Assembly (NCBI GenBank): GCA_028274825.1
Contig: JAQCMZ010000160.1
Location: forward strand, 1-7,178
Source: Haloferacaceae archaeon
GTDB lineage: Archaea; Halobacteriota; Halobacteria; Halobacteriales; Haloferacaceae
Reading direction: 5' to 3'
Length of the DNA stretch: 7,178 nucleotides
The notes below the pieces were generated by a model that saw only the letters and a program-made list of their open reading frames with translations, did no database searches and was not told where the DNA came from. A program made the position numbers and the translations under genes. This document shows positions 5,959 to 7,178 of this stretch, piece after piece; the first letter of the stretch is position 1, and the number at the start of each line of letters is the position of its first letter.

Positions 5959-5967
5959 CGTTATGAC
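5959..5967 (-). promoter_or_regulatory. Possible TATA box of the M29 gene
   Basis: The minus strand reads GTCATAACG, centred about 28 nt before the ATG at 5935. The longer alternative start at 5974 has only GC-rich sequence at the equivalent distance, so this box favours the shorter protein. Confidence 0.35.
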
Positions 5968-6065
5968 TTGCCATGCGTCAGATCTCGAACCCACTGGAGA
6001 GTGTCGTCTCCACCGGAGAGAAGAGACCCCCGCGGGAGTCGAGGAGACACGGGTTCAGCCGGTCA

Positions 6066-6079
6066 CGAAACGACTATAC
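6066..6079 (+). promoter_or_regulatory. BRE/TATA promoter of the GAPDH gene
   Basis: CGAAACGA (BRE-like, 6066-6073) is followed by CTATAC (6074-6079), about 27 nt before the ATG at 6103. This fits a leaderless message. No TrmB-type TACT-spacer-GAGTA operator is seen near it. Confidence 0.5.
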
Positions 6080-6102
6080 CGGTCGCCGGTTGATTTTTCC
6101 AC

Positions 6103-7161
6103 ATGATTACAGTGGGTGTCAACGGATACGGGACCATCGGGAAACGTGTGGCCGATGCAGTGACAGCCCAGCCGGATATGGAACTTGCCGGAGTGGCCAA
6201 GACGCGTCCCAACTACGAGGCAGAGGCGGCCGTGCGGAGAGGATACGATCTTTACGCGGCCATCTCTGAGCGGGCAGCAGCGTTTGGCGAGGCCGGGTTC
6301 GACATCTCAGGAGAGTTGTCTGCACTCGTCGAACAAAGCGACGTGATTGTTGATGCGTGTCCGTCGGGTATCGGAGAACAGAATCAGCCGCTGTACGATG
6401 AGTATGATACGCCTGCAATCTATCAGGGCGGAGAAGACGCTGATATCGCTGACGTGTCTTTCGTGTCGCGAGCCAACTACGCAGACGCTCGAAACGCCGA
6501 TCACGTCCGTGTCGTGTCATGTAACACGACTGGTCTCTCACGGATTGTCGCGCCGTTGCGCGAGGAATACGGCGTCGAAAAAGTGCGCGTGACGCTCGTT
6601 CGCAGAGGAGGAGATCCCGGCCAGACGAATCGCGGCCCGATTAACGATGTTCTCCCAGACCCGGTCGAGATTCCCTCACATCACGGCCCAGACGTGAACA
6701 CGATCTACCCGGATCTCGATATCGACACACTCGGGCTGAAAGTCCCCGCGACGCAGATGCACGTGCACAGCCTCAATGTCACCCTTGAGACAAAGCACAG
6801 TGCCGCCGAAGTCAGACAGTTACTCCGCGAGGAGTCTCGAACATTCCTCGTTCCCGGCCGCTCCGGGATTGATGGAGCAGGGAAACTCAAAGAGTACGCT
6901 CTCGATGCTGGTCGTCCGCGAGGTGATCTCTGGGAGAACTGTATTTGGGAAGATTCAATCAGTGTCGAGGGTCATGATATGTATCTGTTCCAGGCGATTC
7001 ATCAGGAGTCGGATGTCGTGCCTGAAAACATCGACGCGATTCGGGCGATTGATGGCGATACCGACGCTGTCGAGAGTATCGCGACCACCGACGAGCGTCT
7101 CGGAATTGGGATCGGCCCTCACAGTGGGCACACGGAGTCTGCTCCGGCGCCTGAACACTGA
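6103..7161 (+). CDS. gap: Type II (archaeal) phosphorylating glyceraldehyde-3-phosphate dehydrogenase
   Basis: A 352-residue cytosolic enzyme interconverting glyceraldehyde-3-phosphate and 1,3-bisphosphoglycerate with NAD(P). The start gives a textbook archaeal N-terminus, VGVNGYGTIGKRVADAV (Rossmann GxGxxG near 8-13). VAKTRPNY follows the second strand, where K33 sits at the cofactor-specificity position. The catalytic Cys140 lies in VVSCNTTGLSR, and a conserved RRGGDP (168-172) and QMHVHSLNV (218-226) supply the phosphate-binding and histidine regions. Length matches the family (about 340 residues) plus a short acidic tail ending SAPAPEH. In haloarchaea such as Haloferax volcanii the type II enzyme is the gluconeogenic form, with a separate type I enzyme for sugar breakdown; whether that holds here is inferred. 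It diverges from the M29 gene across a 167-base spacer. Confidence 0.95.
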   Translation: MITVGVNGYGTIGKRVADAVTAQPDMELAGVAKTRPNYEAEAAVRRGYDLYAAISERAAAFGEAGFDISGELSALVEQSDVIVDACPSGIGEQNQPLYDEYDTPAIYQGGEDADIADVSFVSRANYADARNADHVRVVSCNTTGLSRIVAPLREEYGVEKVRVTLVRRGGDPGQTNRGPINDVLPDPVEIPSHHGPDVNTIYPDLDIDTLGLKVPATQMHVHSLNVTLETKHSAAEVRQLLREESRTFLVPGRSGIDGAGKLKEYALDAGRPRGDLWENCIWEDSISVEGHDMYLFQAIHQESDVVPENIDAIRAIDGDTDAVESIATTDERLGIGIGPHSGHTESAPAPEH

Positions 7162-7178
7162 GTGAGACGTGCGGGTGG

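Noticed and set aside
6119..6541. 140-codon minus-strand open frame opposite the GAPDH gene
   Set aside because: Arg-rich antisense shadow of a certain gene.
6776..7165. 129-codon plus-strand open frame overlapping the GAPDH 3' end
   Set aside because: Shifted-frame shadow, Ser/Arg-rich composition unlike haloarchaeal proteins.
1..7178. CRISPR array, rRNA or toxin-antitoxin module
   Set aside because: No regularly spaced direct repeats, no rRNA signature and no recognisable small toxin/antitoxin pair were seen on either strand.

Overview
The window reads as chromosomal DNA of a haloarchaeon (class Halobacteria). The grounds are acidic Asp/Glu-rich proteins, a phosphorylating archaeal type II glyceraldehyde-3-phosphate dehydrogenase, two very small haloarchaeal zinc-finger-type proteins, and TATA-like boxes centred about 27-31 nt upstream of start codons, as expected for leaderless or near-leaderless haloarchaeal transcripts. 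The genus cannot be told from the sequence. All functional calls rest on recognition of families and motifs by eye; no search was run.

Layout. Positions 1 to about 1027 hold no convincing gene. The first ~480 bases are dense in perfect hairpins. One end looks like the right end of an IS1341/TnpB-type (IS200/IS605 group) element, with a GTGAAC-core hairpin followed by AGGAGGATGTCA on the minus strand. A second GTGAAC hairpin faces outward in the opposite direction at 456-471, and no intact tnpB lies between or beside them. The rest, up to 1027, looks like eroded sequence. From 4684 down to 1028 four genes run on the minus strand in this order: a 60-residue CPxCG zinc-ribbon protein (HVO_0416 family), a 52-residue DUF7563-type protein, a 617-residue UvrD-like SF1 helicase, and an M24 (Xaa-Pro aminopeptidase-like) protein whose GTG start overlaps the helicase stop as GTGA. 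A 303-base spacer follows. Then come an M29-type aminopeptidase-like gene (minus strand) and, divergently, the type II GAPDH gene (plus strand), which ends 17 bases before the window edge.

How the genes may work together. The helicase and M24 genes are almost certainly translationally coupled. GAPDH is central carbon metabolism and shares a 167-base intergenic promoter region with the M29 gene.

Most interesting points. (1) The M24 protein keeps its fold signature but has replaced three of the five canonical metal ligands, so it is probably not a standard metallopeptidase. (2) The DUF7563-like protein has lost one cysteine from each of its two expected CxxC pairs although its frame is intact. 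(3) The left end carries an orphan TnpB-style right end with possible guide-RNA-scaffold structure.
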